From contig JAPYUT010000006.1 of NCBI GenBank assembly GCA_029940475.1, positions 4,835 through 68,834 on the forward strand: a DNA stretch of 64,000 bases, given 5' to 3'. Numbering within the stretch: the stretch's first letter is position 1; each line of letters opens with the position of its first letter. The position numbers and the translations under genes were made by a program. Shown piece by piece: positions 44,496 through 54,137 of this stretch. The notes beneath the pieces were generated by a model. That model was not told where the DNA came from and did not search any database. It saw nothing but the letters and a program-made list of their open reading frames with translations. The DNA is from Verrucomicrobiales bacterium (GTDB taxonomy: Bacteria > Verrucomicrobiota > Verrucomicrobiia > Verrucomicrobiales > DEV007).

Positions 44496-44537
44496 AAAAC
44501 CTCCTCAATACCCTACACTTGTTAGATCGATCCCTCC

Positions 44538-46811
44538 TCATTTGTTAATCACCTCATCAAGGTTGAGGATGACACTGGCTACAGTCGTCAATGCAGCCAG
44601 TTGCGCCTTCGGGAGGCGGTCGGCCACCTTGGACTCCCCTTGGTTGAGAAGTTGCCCGGCAGCCCCTGGGTTTTCAAGGTAAAGCGCGAGGCGCTTCCGG
44701 TAACCATCCATCAGTATTTCAAGTTCCGGGTCTTCCGGTATCCTGGCGGTCGCACACCGGAAACCCCATGCCACCCACTCGCTGGCTGTTTCCCCTTTCA
44801 ACATCATGCGCTCGGCAAATTTTTTCGAGGCTTCCACATAGGTGACCTCGTTCATCAGGGCCAGTGCCTGCAGGGGGGTATTTGTCTGGGTTCTTTTTAC
44901 CGTGCAGAATTCCCTGCTTGGCTGGTCAAAGAGCCGCATGCTTGGCGGAGCCACGGTGCGGCGGATCCGGGAATACAGGCTGCGGCGATAGAGTTTTTCT
45001 CCGTGATCCTGCACAAACTTACCGCGTTTCTCCACCTCTTCCCAAAGTCCAGCCGGCTGATAGACCCACCAGCTTGCCCCCCCCAGCTTCTCTACCAGTA
45101 ATCCCGAGAGCATGAGTGCCTGGTCACGTATCATTTCCGCCTGCAGGCGGGTGCGGGGCCCCCGGCTCAGTAACCGATTCTCCGGATCCTGTGCCAGTCG
45201 CAACGTGTCGACTATCGCGCTCTGCTGATAGGAGGCACTCAACATTATTTTCTTGAGCAGCTCCTTGATATTCCAACCGGATTCCATGAATTCCACCGCC
45301 AGCCAGTCCAATAAACCCGGATGGCTTGGCCAATCAGCCTGCATTCCGAGGTTCTCTGAACTCTTGACGATACCGGTGCCAAAGAGCTGTTCCCAGAGCC
45401 GGTTTACCGTGACCCTTGCGGTGAGCGGATGCTCCCGGTCAACGAGCCATTTTGCAAGTTCCAGGCGCGTGATGACCTTGCCGCCTGGCGGTGAGGAAAA
45501 TGCCGTGGGAATCCCGGGAGGCACTTCCTCCCCCGGTGCATCATATTGTCCACGATGCAGGATATACGCCTTTCGTGGCTTTTCATCCCGCATGATCATC
45601 ACGTGTGGATGTTGCCTGTTGAGATGAGCGATCTCCTGTTCCTTGGCCTTCTTGTCCTGCTGCCCCTCATTGATTGCCTCCAGCTTTTGATTATATCGCT
45701 TTAGCCGGTAGCGGATCTTGGGATCAGCACTGCCGCGCAGGTTGTTGATAAAGCCTTTCTCATCAAGGTTGTTAAAGAGTGAGAACAGCTGGTAGAATTC
45801 CTTTTGGCTGATGGGATCATATTTATGATCGTGGCATCGTGCGCAACTCAGCGTAAGGCCCATAAAAACCGATCCCATCGTCTCAACCCGGTCGATGACA
45901 TATTCCGTTCGCCATTCTTCATCAATCGCACCGCCCTCAGTCTGGATGCGGTGGTTGCGGTTAAAGCCCGTGGCGAGGATTTGATCCTCGCCCGGGTCCG
46001 GGAGGAGGTCCCCGGCGAGCTGTTCAATGGTGAATTGATCAAAAGGCTTATTGGCATTGAATGCTTCAATCACCCAGTTTCTCCAGGGCCACTGTGCGTT
46101 TTCCAGGTCATTGTCATAGCCGTGGCTGTCGCCATACCGGGCTCCGTCAAGCCACCATGCGGCTATGCGCTCACCAAAGCGCGGGGATGCCAACAGGCGT
46201 TCCACCAGCCGGGGGTAAGCTTTAGGCGAATTGTCCGCCAGAAAGGCGTCCACTTCCGCGATGGTTGGCGGTAAGCCGGTCAGGTCAATACTGGCCCGCC
46301 GGATCAGCCTTTCTTGGCTTGCCTGCTTCTGGGGCTGCAGCCCACTGGTCTTGAGACGCGCAAAGACAAAGCGGTCGATCTCATTATGGCCCCAGTCCGC
46401 GGCGGCAGGCAGCACCGGTTTCTTTGCCGCCTTAAAAGCCCAATGTTTTTCATATTTGGCCCCTTGAGCAATCCATTGCTTTAATATCTGCTTCTCCCCG
46501 TCGCTCAGTTGCTTTGCTTTCTCATCAGGCGGCGGCATCACCTCATTTTCCTCACGTGAAAAGATTCGCGATATCAAGGCACTCTTTTCCGGTTTACCGG
46601 GGACAATGGCGCGCAAGTCATCACGCGGGGCATAGGCCGACTCCTGCTCATCCAGGCGCAGCTTGGCCTTGCGCTTGCTTGAATCTTCCCCATGACAGGC
46701 GAGGCATTTGTCGGTCAGGATGGGCAGGACATCCCGGTTGTATTGCACAGCGGCCTGCATTGCATCCAGGATGCAGAGGGTTGCAAGCACTGAGCAGGAT
46801 AACCGTTTCAT
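44538..46811 (-). CDS. PSCyt1-DUF1549-DUF1553 cytochrome-domain protein
   Basis: A 757-residue exported protein. The signal peptide covers residues 1-20. A PSCyt1 domain with one heme-c site, CLACH (Cys36, Cys39, His40), is followed by IVPGKPEKSALISRI and EVMPPPDEK. DUF1549 (DRFVFARLKTSGLQPQKQAS, SIDLTGLPPT, YGDSHGYDNDLENAQWPWRN) and DUF1553 (LTARVTVNRLWEQLFGTGIV, SREFCTVKRTQTNTPLQAL) complete it. This family is a hallmark of Planctomycetes and Verrucomicrobiota and is implicated in degrading complex or sulfated organic matter; a redox step is inferred from the heme. It forms the usual pair with DUF1501. Confidence 0.93.
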   Translation of the reverse strand: MKRLSCSVLATLCILDAMQAAVQYNRDVLPILTDKCLACHGEDSSKRKAKLRLDEQESAYAPRDDLRAIVPGKPEKSALISRIFSREENEVMPPPDEKAKQLSDGEKQILKQWIAQGAKYEKHWAFKAAKKPVLPAAADWGHNEIDRFVFARLKTSGLQPQKQASQERLIRRASIDLTGLPPTIAEVDAFLADNSPKAYPRLVERLLASPRFGERIAAWWLDGARYGDSHGYDNDLENAQWPWRNWVIEAFNANKPFDQFTIEQLAGDLLPDPGEDQILATGFNRNHRIQTEGGAIDEEWRTEYVIDRVETMGSVFMGLTLSCARCHDHKYDPISQKEFYQLFSLFNNLDEKGFINNLRGSADPKIRYRLKRYNQKLEAINEGQQDKKAKEQEIAHLNRQHPHVMIMRDEKPRKAYILHRGQYDAPGEEVPPGIPTAFSSPPGGKVITRLELAKWLVDREHPLTARVTVNRLWEQLFGTGIVKSSENLGMQADWPSHPGLLDWLAVEFMESGWNIKELLKKIMLSASYQQSAIVDTLRLAQDPENRLLSRGPRTRLQAEMIRDQALMLSGLLVEKLGGASWWVYQPAGLWEEVEKRGKFVQDHGEKLYRRSLYSRIRRTVAPPSMRLFDQPSREFCTVKRTQTNTPLQALALMNEVTYVEASKKFAERMMLKGETASEWVAWGFRCATARIPEDPELEILMDGYRKRLALYLENPGAAGQLLNQGESKVADRLPKAQLAALTTVASVILNLDEVINK

Positions 46812-46980
46812 CTATTGGTCCTGTCGGGAAAACAATAAGAGAGGCCTCGTCGGCTTAATGAGTGTCAGGTTTTTCTCGGGCTCAACGCATTTCAATGCAC
46901 ATGAAGCAACCGGTGCAATCATTGCACGGAAGCCGGCGAGGACTTGCCGTATTTTACGGGAATTTCTCTTTGGAGCCGAT

Positions 46981-48147
46981 CTATTTACTCAGTTCGTAAA
47001 TTTTCCCGTCCCATGAAAGAATCCACAGTTCACCGTCAGGGCGGATGGTAATGGCGGTGGGCTGGATTTTTCGGGCCGCGTTGCGTTTGCGCAGGACGAT
47101 GTTGGAGGTCTTCCTGCCGGCATCATTGACTTTCAGCGCCCACATGAAGCCGGAGCCCCAGTCGCCGTAAATGTAGCTACCCTTCAGCGCCGGAAAGGCC
47201 TTGCCTTCATAGACCACGCCACCGGTGATGCTGATGCCATCGGCATGGCTGTATTCGTGTACCGGGTCAATGAGCTTGATCGCATCCTTGCCCTTGGTAA
47301 CCAGGGGAGGATTTTTGCTCAGTGCAAAATCATGAGCGCCCTCGCGGTAGCTCCAACCGTAGTTTCCGCCTTTCTTGATCAGGTTGATTTCCTCCCAGAG
47401 TGCCTGCCCCACATCCGCGCACCAGAGGCGGCCGCTTTTATCGAAATGCAGGCCCCAGGGGTTGCGCATGCCGTAGGTCCAGATTTCAGGGCGGATGCCC
47501 GGTTTCCCCGTGAATGGGTTATCCTTCGGGATGCCGTAGGCCAGGTCTCCCGATTTGTTATCAACATCAATGCGCAGGATCTTGCCCAGCAGGCTGAAGA
47601 GGTTCTGTGAGGTCATCAGCGGGTCATTTCCCTTGCCGCCATCTCCGGTGGAAAGGTAGAGATAGCCATCGGGGCCAAAGACCATCTGGCCGGAATCGTG
47701 GTTCCAGAACGGCTGGGCGATTTGCAGCAGGACACGCTCACTTGAAGTGTCCGGCTTACCGTCCTTGGCGACGAATTCCGAGAGTATTGCGCGTTTCGGG
47801 CCCTGTCGTGAGTAGTAAACATAGAACTTGCCGTTGGTTTCATGTTTCGGGTGGAAAGCAAGGCCGAGCAGGCCTTCCTCGAAGTCCTTGTCAATGACTA
47901 CCCGGTTGGTCAGGTCAAGCCACACCGGGGCCGATTTGGCCTTGCGGTCTTTTGGTAACTCGTAAATCACTCCGCCCTGGGCGACGATCAGTTCCCTGTC
48001 ACTGCCCGGCAGGGCAGTGCTCCATACCGGTTTCTTGATGGTCAGGTTGGGATAGGCAACGATAAAGTTGACATTTTGAGCAGCAGCCGTGGTTACAAGC
48101 AGTGTGCTGCCTGCTATGAGCGAGGCGAGGAAATGATGGAATTGCAT
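46981..48147 (-). CDS. PQQ-dependent sugar dehydrogenase (GSDH-like), exported
   Basis: About 388 residues with a signal peptide (MQFHHFLASLIAGSTLLVTTAAA). It has the six-bladed propeller of soluble glucose/sorbosone dehydrogenases: EEGLLGLAFHP, FGPDGYLYLSTGDGGKGNDP, TYGMRNPWGLHFD, WCADVGQALWEEINLI and GDWGSGFMWALKV. A PQQ-bound sugar dehydrogenase of the periplasm is likely, but related Hip1-like members lack activity. The frame extends upstream to 48309, but ATG 48147 gives the signal peptide. It is divergent from the DUF1080 gene, with 61 bp between the starts. The gap 46812-46980 shows no gene. Confidence 0.85.
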   Translation of the reverse strand: MQFHHFLASLIAGSTLLVTTAAAQNVNFIVAYPNLTIKKPVWSTALPGSDRELIVAQGGVIYELPKDRKAKSAPVWLDLTNRVVIDKDFEEGLLGLAFHPKHETNGKFYVYYSRQGPKRAILSEFVAKDGKPDTSSERVLLQIAQPFWNHDSGQMVFGPDGYLYLSTGDGGKGNDPLMTSQNLFSLLGKILRIDVDNKSGDLAYGIPKDNPFTGKPGIRPEIWTYGMRNPWGLHFDKSGRLWCADVGQALWEEINLIKKGGNYGWSYREGAHDFALSKNPPLVTKGKDAIKLIDPVHEYSHADGISITGGVVYEGKAFPALKGSYIYGDWGSGFMWALKVNDAGRKTSNIVLRKRNAARKIQPTAITIRPDGELWILSWDGKIYELSK

Positions 48148-48208
48148 TGAAAATGAAATTTTTGGTTTCTTAATTTGGCGGTATTGATAAAGAATGCCTT
48201 TACTAGAT

Positions 48209-49189
48209 ATGAAAAGAAAGACTTTTACCATTGCCCTGTCCTCATTTTTCTCAGTAAGCGCCCTGCTTGCAGCTCCCGGCAAAGGAGGAACGTATATTGA
48301 CCTTGCCAATGTCGATGCGGACTATGCCATTCAAGGAGAATACAGCGGAACCGTGGATGGAGAGAAAGCGGGCGGTCAAATTATTGCCCTCGGTGACGGC
48401 AAGTTTGAAGCGGTTGGTTACCCAGGTGGTCTTCCGGGTGACGGTTGGGATGGCGATAAAGCAAACCGGATTAAGGGCAAAGGTGAGACAAAGGATGGTG
48501 CGACGATTCTGACCATGGCCGATGGCTCGGAGGGTGTTATCAAGGATGGTGTCATCACTATAAGTGATGATGGTAAAGAGATTGGACAGTTGAAGCGTGT
48601 GGTGCGCAAGAGCCCAACCATTGGAGCCAAGGCTCCGGACGGCGCGGCTGTTCTTTTCGATGGCAAGAAGCACGGTGCTGACTTGTGGAAAGGCGGCCGG
48701 ATGAGCGAGGATGGCCTGCTCATGGAGGGCTGTACCAGCAAGCAGACTTTCAGTGACTTCAAGATTCATATTGAATTTCGCACTCCCTATAAGCCCAAGG
48801 CGCGCGGGCAGGGACGTGGCAACAGCGGCTTTTATGCCCACGGGCGTTATGAGGTGCAGGTGCTTGATTCATTCGGCCTGGAGGGCAACCACAACGAGTG
48901 CGGCGGCATTTACTCAACCAAGGATCCTGCCGTGAACATGTGCTTTCCGCCACTGACCTGGCAAACTTATGATATCGACTTTACCGCGGCGAAATTTGAG
49001 GATGGCAAGAAAGTCGCAAATGCAACCATGACAGTGCGACACAATGGTGTGCTGATCCATGACAAGACTGTTTGCGATCATGCCACCACGGCCTCGCCAA
49101 TGCGGGAAGGTCCACAGCCCGGACCGGTGTTCTTCCAGAACCACGGTAACCCGGTAAGGTATCGCAATATCTGGGTGCTGGCCAAGTAG
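48209..49189 (+). CDS. 3-keto-disaccharide hydrolase family (DUF1080), exported
   Basis: About 326 residues. A signal peptide (MKRKTFTIALSSFFSVSALLA) precedes a small N-terminal beta domain (residues ~25-130). The C-terminal concanavalin-like DUF1080 domain contains AVLFDGKKHGADLWKGG, SDFKIHIEFRTPYKP, GNSGFYAHGRYEVQVLDSFG and PGPVFFQNHGNPVRYRNIWV. DUF1080 proteins cleave glycosidic bonds of 3-keto sugars after a dehydrogenase step. The PQQ dehydrogenase divergently encoded next door could supply the oxidation, although classical 3-keto oxidation uses GFO/IDH-type enzymes. ATG 48209 is chosen over 48194 for the signal peptide. Confidence 0.9.
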   Translation: MKRKTFTIALSSFFSVSALLAAPGKGGTYIDLANVDADYAIQGEYSGTVDGEKAGGQIIALGDGKFEAVGYPGGLPGDGWDGDKANRIKGKGETKDGATILTMADGSEGVIKDGVITISDDGKEIGQLKRVVRKSPTIGAKAPDGAAVLFDGKKHGADLWKGGRMSEDGLLMEGCTSKQTFSDFKIHIEFRTPYKPKARGQGRGNSGFYAHGRYEVQVLDSFGLEGNHNECGGIYSTKDPAVNMCFPPLTWQTYDIDFTAAKFEDGKKVANATMTVRHNGVLIHDKTVCDHATTASPMREGPQPGPVFFQNHGNPVRYRNIWVLAK

Positions 49190-49217
49190 GTTGGCTACAG
49201 GTTTACCTGCAGCGCAG

Positions 49218-49967
49218 TCAGAGCAACTCGTGGGCAATGATGCTCAGTGAGTAAATGGCCGCTGTTTCGGTGCGCAGCACGATGGGACCGAGCGTCATGG
49301 GCAGGCACCCGGCATTCTGTGCCATGTTAATCTCGGCCGGCGTATAATCCCCTTCCGGGCCGATGAGGATGAGCGCGGAACCTGGTGTAGTCCCTTCATT
49401 ATCAGTGCTATATTCAGATATAATTTCCTTCAGGCGGCGTGATCCCGGTTGCAGGGATGCGACAACCGACAGGTCACAGGCAGGGAACCCGTGGGCAAAG
49501 AAGTTTTCCGGCGACTGGGGAGCGTGGACGGTTGGCAACCAGTTCTGGCCGGATTGTTTACAGGCCTCGATTGCGATGCGTTGCCATTTTTCACGCTTCT
49601 TTTCCGCTTCTGCAGGCTTGAGCCTGATCACCGTGCGCTCGGAGAGCAGGGGATGAATCTCAGCGACACCGAGTTCAGTCGCTTTTTCTATGATAAGATC
49701 CATGTTTTTTCCCTTTGGCACTGCCTGGCAGAGGATGATGCGGGCGGTGAGTTCGGGCGTCTTCTGAGGCGGGCTGTTGGTGAGCATAACTGCGCCTTTT
49801 TCAGCCTTCGCAATGGTTGTCATTATCTCGGATCCCCTGCCGTTAAACGCGGTTATCCTGTCCCCTTTACTGAGGCGCAGGACGTTTAAACAGTGGTGGG
49901 ACTCCGTCTCGGGAAGCGTCAGGTTTTCCGATGTCCAGGATTCCGGCGGTATATAGAATCGGTGCAT
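49218..49967 (-). CDS. rsmE: 16S rRNA (uracil-1498-N3)-methyltransferase
   Basis: A 249-residue SPOUT-class methyltransferase. It has an N-terminal PUA-like domain (SHHCLNVLRLSKGDRITAFNGRG) and a knot domain with KGKNMDLIIEKATELGV, ERTVIRLK, IAIEACKQSGQNWLP, LILIGPEGDYTPAEI and LGPIVLRTETAAIYSLSI. It modifies U1498 in the 30S decoding region. It lies 100 bp after dnaJ in the same direction, an order (grpE-dnaJ-rsmE) also seen in other bacteria. Confidence 0.95.
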   Translation of the reverse strand: MHRFYIPPESWTSENLTLPETESHHCLNVLRLSKGDRITAFNGRGSEIMTTIAKAEKGAVMLTNSPPQKTPELTARIILCQAVPKGKNMDLIIEKATELGVAEIHPLLSERTVIRLKPAEAEKKREKWQRIAIEACKQSGQNWLPTVHAPQSPENFFAHGFPACDLSVVASLQPGSRRLKEIISEYSTDNEGTTPGSALILIGPEGDYTPAEINMAQNAGCLPMTLGPIVLRTETAAIYSLSIIAHELL

Positions 49968-50067
49968 GAGTGAAAGAAGTCAGGTGCAGGTGGACACTGC
50001 ATGCCGCTTCAGTGAGGAGAGCATGGCTGTGGCGTGGAATGGATATTCACGGTTGGCATTGCGGATT

Positions 50068-51198
50068 TCAGGTAAAGAACCTTTTCGCTTTTTCGAAGAA
50101 GCTCCCGTGCATGGGTGAGTTTTTCACCCCGATGGAATCAGCGAAAGTTTGCAGCATCTCGCGCTGCGCTTTGTTGAGTTTGGTGGGTATTTCGACTTGC
50201 ACTTGAACCATGAGATCTCCTTTGCGGGTCGAGTTCAGGAATTGAATACCGCGTTCACGCAGGCGGAACACGGTGGCATTCTGGGTTCCCGGAGGTATCT
50301 TGATAGAGGATTTTCCTGTCAGGGTGGGTATTTCCAGTGCGCCCCCCAGTGTTGCCACGATAAACGGGATAGGAACCTCGCAGAAGAGGTCGTTATCCTC
50401 GCGCTCAAAAATATCGTGTTCTTTAACGTGCACGACAACGTAGAGATCACCATTGCCGCCGCCACGCCAACCGGATTCACCATTACCGGTGGAGCGAATA
50501 CGGGAACCGTGGGCAATACCTGCAGGGATCTTCAACTTAATCCGTGAAAGCTCTTCGATCCGGCCTTCACCGCGGCAGTCAGAGCAGGGATTCTTGATAA
50601 TTTTTCCGCCTCCGCGGCAATCCGGACAGGTTTGTTGCACCTGAAAGAATCCTCGCGAGGAGATGACCTGGCCGTGTCCGCCACAGGTGTTGCATGTTGT
50701 TGAGCCGGAATCACCGGAGGAACCGGAACCTGCACATTGTTTGCAGGTGACGGCTTTCTCGAGCTCGAGTTGCTTCTCTGTGCCTGCGGCCGCTTCCTCT
50801 AGGCTGATTTCCAGGTCATAGCGCAGGTCAGCCCCGCGATTGTTTGCGCCGCCGCTCCGCCGTCGTCCACCGCCACCACCACCGAATAGTTCCTCAAAGA
50901 TTCCACCACCACCACCGCTTCCGAATACCTCTCGGAACAAATCGAAAGGATCATGTGAGCGCTGTTCGCCGCCGGAGAAAGCCGCATGCCCGAATCGGTC
51001 GTAAGCTGCACGTTTTTCCTCATTACAGAGGATTTCATAGGCTTCACCCACTTCTTTAAAGCGTTCTTCAGCCTGCGGGTCGTCGGGGTTCTTGTCAGGG
51101 TGATGTTCGACAGCAGCCTTGCGGTAGGCTTTCTTGATTTCGGTTGCCGATGCGCTTTTGCTGATCCCGAGGACCTCATAATAATCGCGTTGTGACAT
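50068..51198 (-). CDS. dnaJ: Chaperone protein DnaJ
   Basis: A 376-residue type I J-protein, the co-chaperone that stimulates DnaK. The J domain (1-70) has the HPD motif at 33-35. A Gly/Phe-rich linker (about 75-115) follows, including runs of Gly. The zinc domain holds four CxxCxGxG units ([32 protein letters not shown]). The C-terminal substrate-binding domains follow to residue 376. It is 69 bp downstream of grpE. Confidence 0.97.
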   Translation of the reverse strand: MSQRDYYEVLGISKSASATEIKKAYRKAAVEHHPDKNPDDPQAEERFKEVGEAYEILCNEEKRAAYDRFGHAAFSGGEQRSHDPFDLFREVFGSGGGGGIFEELFGGGGGGRRRSGGANNRGADLRYDLEISLEEAAAGTEKQLELEKAVTCKQCAGSGSSGDSGSTTCNTCGGHGQVISSRGFFQVQQTCPDCRGGGKIIKNPCSDCRGEGRIEELSRIKLKIPAGIAHGSRIRSTGNGESGWRGGGNGDLYVVVHVKEHDIFEREDNDLFCEVPIPFIVATLGGALEIPTLTGKSSIKIPPGTQNATVFRLRERGIQFLNSTRKGDLMVQVQVEIPTKLNKAQREMLQTFADSIGVKNSPMHGSFFEKAKRFFT

Positions 51199-51267
51199 CA
51201 GGAATGTATTGGGAAATGAGGGTTAAAGAGCTTGGAGCAAGGAATGCGGGGCGAGGCGGGATGCCTG

Positions 51268-51840
51268 TTATCCTGTTGGCTGGCCGCTCTCGTCAGTATT
51301 AGGGGGTCCCTTGGAAACGATGACATTTGAAGCACGCAACAGTCTGTCATGGAGGCGGAATCCCCGGCGCACCTGGCTGATGATAACTCCCTCCGCGACC
51401 TCGGCGTGGTGTTCCTGGGAGATTGCCTCGTGTTGATTCGGGTTAAAGGATTCACCGGTTGCGGGCACCTCGACTACACCCTGGCTGCTGAGGAACTCAT
51501 CGAGTTGTCGTTGCACCATTTCCATGCCCCGGGTGATCACCGAATCCTCGTCATCGAGCCTGGCTGCATCGAGACCCATTTGGAAGCTGTCAATGACCGG
51601 CAACAACTCACCAAGGAGGTTGGCATTGGCCCATTTACTTTGCTCGGTCTTTTCACGTGCCATGCGCTTACGGTAGTTATCGAGTTCAGCCTGGTTGCGG
51701 GCGGCAACGTCCTTCCAGTGGGCAGCATCAGGTTCTATTGATTCTTCAGGCTCAGCTGTCACTGCGGGCCCAGCTTGATTTTCACCGGGATTCTCAATGG
51801 GAACTTCGGCGTCGGTATCTCCGGAAACTTTTTCACTCAT
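51268..51840 (-). CDS. grpE: Nucleotide exchange factor GrpE
   Basis: A 190-residue GrpE that releases ADP from DnaK. The acidic N-terminal ~45 residues lead into a helix (WKDVAARNQAELDNYRKRMAREK). The head domain is ELLPVIDSFQMGLDAA, GMEMVQRQLDEFLSSQGVVEVPATGESFNPNQHEA and GVIISQVRRGFRLHDRLLRASNVIVSKGP. It has a plausible sigma70-type -10 (TATAAT) 25 bp before its start. It begins the grpE-dnaJ-rsmE run. Confidence 0.95.
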   Translation of the reverse strand: MSEKVSGDTDAEVPIENPGENQAGPAVTAEPEESIEPDAAHWKDVAARNQAELDNYRKRMAREKTEQSKWANANLLGELLPVIDSFQMGLDAARLDDEDSVITRGMEMVQRQLDEFLSSQGVVEVPATGESFNPNQHEAISQEHHAEVAEGVIISQVRRGFRLHDRLLRASNVIVSKGPPNTDESGQPTG

Positions 51841-51864
51841 GAATGGGATGGTTTTTGGGCGCGC

Positions 51865-51870
51865 ATTATA
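51865..51870 (-). promoter_or_regulatory. Probable grpE -10 element
   Basis: A perfect TATAAT on the minus strand lies 24 bp before the grpE ATG. No good -35 is visible at 16-18 bp. I do not see a CIRCE element. Confidence 0.4.
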
Positions 51871-51965
51871 CCCTGATCCGGGAGAATTTCCCTAAAAGAA
51901 ATTCACTTTTGGGCAATTACTGGCTGCCAGTGGGAAAGTTTACTGTCGATGGCAGTTCTGGGCGA

Positions 51966-53414
51966 TCAGCATTTCTCAATCGCAACCAGGGTAATATCAT
52001 CGTTTTGGGCAACATTTCCGGCGAAGTGCTCAACTGCATTGCGAATACTTTCTATCACTGCGGTAGCCCCGTTTGGAGCGGCATTGACCAGCGTCGCGTT
52101 AAGGCGCTCAAGGCCGAATTCATCCCCGCGTTGATCGGCAGCCTCGTTAACGCCATCTGTATAGAGCAGGAGAATGTCACCACGGGAAAGTTTTAGTTTG
52201 TGATCACACATTGCCTTGTTAAATACATTACCGGCATCAATTCCTATGGCTATTCCCGGACTTTGCACAGGCATTACGGTTTTTTCGGCTGCCCGGTAGT
52301 GAAGTGGCGGGTCATGTCCCGCCCGTGCGAGTTGTATTTCCGGGTTGTCAGCTTCCAGAACAATATAGGCGAGGCTGATAAACATATCTTCGCGGATGTC
52401 CGGAAAGAGCTGACTGTTTGCCTTTGAAAGGACACCGGATGGCGAGAGGGTGCCAATGGCGTTGGCGCGGACAACACTGCGGCACATGGCGGTGATTAAT
52501 GATGCGGGGACTCCTTTTCCGGAGACATCGGCAATAACTACGCCCAGATGTTCAGGATCGATTTCAAAGAAGTCGAAATAGTCACCACTGACCAATTTTG
52601 CCGGGACATTGAGGCCTGCAACACGATAGCCCTGGAGCTCGGGATCTTTCTCAGGGAGAAGGATACGCTGGACTTCACTTGCGGTGTTCAGTTCTTCGTC
52701 GAGGCGTCGTTTCTCGGCTGCCTCAAGATGAATAATGGAGTTACCCATGGCAAAGGCGGATTGTTCGGCCACGGAGCGGAAGACGTCATAATCATTCTTG
52801 GTGAACCGGTCCGCAACGGAGGAGTTGGCAACCGCCAGAATCCCCAGTTTTTTGCTGCCATATATCAGTGGAGCGATAATAACCGAGACCCCCTGATGGC
52901 AGTTAAGGTCGGCGTTTTCAAAGGATTTCTCTGTGTTGAGGTTATCAATGCACTGCAGGTGTCCGGTGGACAGCGCTTCTCCAAAGGGTCCCCAGTCACG
53001 GCCGATGCTGGTGAGCCGGAGGTAGCTGTCCATCGTGTTTGGAGTATTGCGGGCTTGTTGGGCTATATGGGGAGGGACGGGAATCAGTGGAGGACATGCC
53101 TCACTCTGATATTGCGGGACAAGCCGGTCACCGGTTTTGTCTAGCAGGTAGAGAGCGGCTCCATGCGTGTCAACCACCATTGCAGCACCGCGCACGATGG
53201 TGCGGTGCAGTAGCGCAGTGTCAGTAGAGTCTGCCTTGATAAGGGTTTCTCCAAGCCCATGCAGGAAATCAAACATACGGCGCTCCTCGATCTCGATGGC
53301 GTCGCGTTGTTTGCGTAACTGCCTGATAATGCCGGATTGAGAGCGGAGAATATAGAGTAATAAAAGCAGCGAAGCTGAAGAAAATGCCAGAAGCACGAAG
53401 ATACCCGGGTTCAT
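51966..53414 (-). CDS. GAF-domain PP2C serine phosphatase (RsbU/SpoIIE type)
   Basis: A 482-residue signalling protein. The N-terminus is a membrane helix (about residues 4-24) followed by a short coiled coil. A GAF domain lies at about 50-210 (MVVDTHGAALYLLDKTGDRLVP, VSVIIAPLIYGSKKLGILAVANS). The C-terminal PP2C-like phosphatase follows (AGLNVPAKLVSGDYFDFFEI, GVVIADVSGKGVPASLITAM, LARAGHDPPLHYR, LLLYTDGVNEA), in which the Asp residues bind metal. It would dephosphorylate an anti-sigma antagonist; the STAS protein 65 bp upstream is the obvious partner. Confidence 0.9.
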   Translation of the reverse strand: MNPGIFVLLAFSSASLLLLLYILRSQSGIIRQLRKQRDAIEIEERRMFDFLHGLGETLIKADSTDTALLHRTIVRGAAMVVDTHGAALYLLDKTGDRLVPQYQSEACPPLIPVPPHIAQQARNTPNTMDSYLRLTSIGRDWGPFGEALSTGHLQCIDNLNTEKSFENADLNCHQGVSVIIAPLIYGSKKLGILAVANSSVADRFTKNDYDVFRSVAEQSAFAMGNSIIHLEAAEKRRLDEELNTASEVQRILLPEKDPELQGYRVAGLNVPAKLVSGDYFDFFEIDPEHLGVVIADVSGKGVPASLITAMCRSVVRANAIGTLSPSGVLSKANSQLFPDIREDMFISLAYIVLEADNPEIQLARAGHDPPLHYRAAEKTVMPVQSPGIAIGIDAGNVFNKAMCDHKLKLSRGDILLLYTDGVNEAADQRGDEFGLERLNATLVNAAPNGATAVIESIRNAVEHFAGNVAQNDDITLVAIEKC

Positions 53415-53479
53415 GACAGGACTTGCCTTATTCTGGACGATTTTAAGCGTCGAAACATTGTTGGCTTGGCATTGGCTGT

Positions 53480-54016
53480 CTATTCCGGATGATTACTTTG
53501 CAGTTCCTTTTTCAGGAATTCGATCACATCGTAGAAGCGCGGGACGTTGTTGTTATCGGCTTCACTGAGCTGCTGATGGGCTTCAAGCACGTGTTCGTTG
53601 TTCTGTTGCTTGTCGAGGTCGACATGCTCAAGTTGCTCCTCGTTGCAAATGAGCCCGGAAATCCTGTGCCGCATTCCCGGCCATGCGCTGCCATCGATAT
53701 CAAGCGTGAGTAACTGGTCGAGGCCAAGGCTCTGGATCAGTTGAACGTTGCGGGTATTGGCATTAAGGATCTCAAAACTGGATTCCCCGGACGCTCCCTG
53801 GTTCCTGACGATCCCTACCAGTGTGCCCATGAAGGTTGAATCCATCACCGGGCAGTTTTCAAGGTCAATGACAAACTTGGTCGTGCCACTCTTGATCATC
53901 TGTGCCGCGAAGTCTTTTAGTTCAGGGCTGTTCTGGAAAGAGCCTTTGCCTTCAACTCTAATCCAGATGACTCCGTCCTGGAGTTGTCCAACATAAATAG
54001 GCGCGATGACGTTCAC
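53480..54016 (-). CDS. STAS-domain anti-sigma factor antagonist-like protein
   Basis: The conserved part begins at IAPIYVGQLQDGVIWIRVEG, so I start at GTG 54016 (about 178 residues). The frame itself stays open to 54178, where it would overlap the lipoprotein gene. The STAS fold contains TKFVIDLENCPVMDSTFMGTLVGI, with the phosphorylatable Ser in DSTFMG (RsbV/SpoIIAA-like), and RNVQLIQSLGLDQLL. A ~65-residue helical tail (HVDLDKQQNNEHVLEAHQQL) is unusual for small STAS antagonists. It pairs with the downstream RsbU-like phosphatase. The cognate kinase/anti-sigma factor is not in the window. Confidence 0.8.
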   Translation of the reverse strand: MNVIAPIYVGQLQDGVIWIRVEGKGSFQNSPELKDFAAQMIKSGTTKFVIDLENCPVMDSTFMGTLVGIVRNQGASGESSFEILNANTRNVQLIQSLGLDQLLTLDIDGSAWPGMRHRISGLICNEEQLEHVDLDKQQNNEHVLEAHQQLSEADNNNVPRFYDVIEFLKKELQSNHPE

Positions 54017-54137
54017 GGGAGAAATAAAAAACGTATGTACAAGGAACGCCCGGGTATGTCGATAGGCAAGGGGAATCCTTGGCAGGCGGGAGTATTTCTT
54101 ATCTAGGCAGGGCGAGCAGGAGGCGGGGCTAGCGTGA

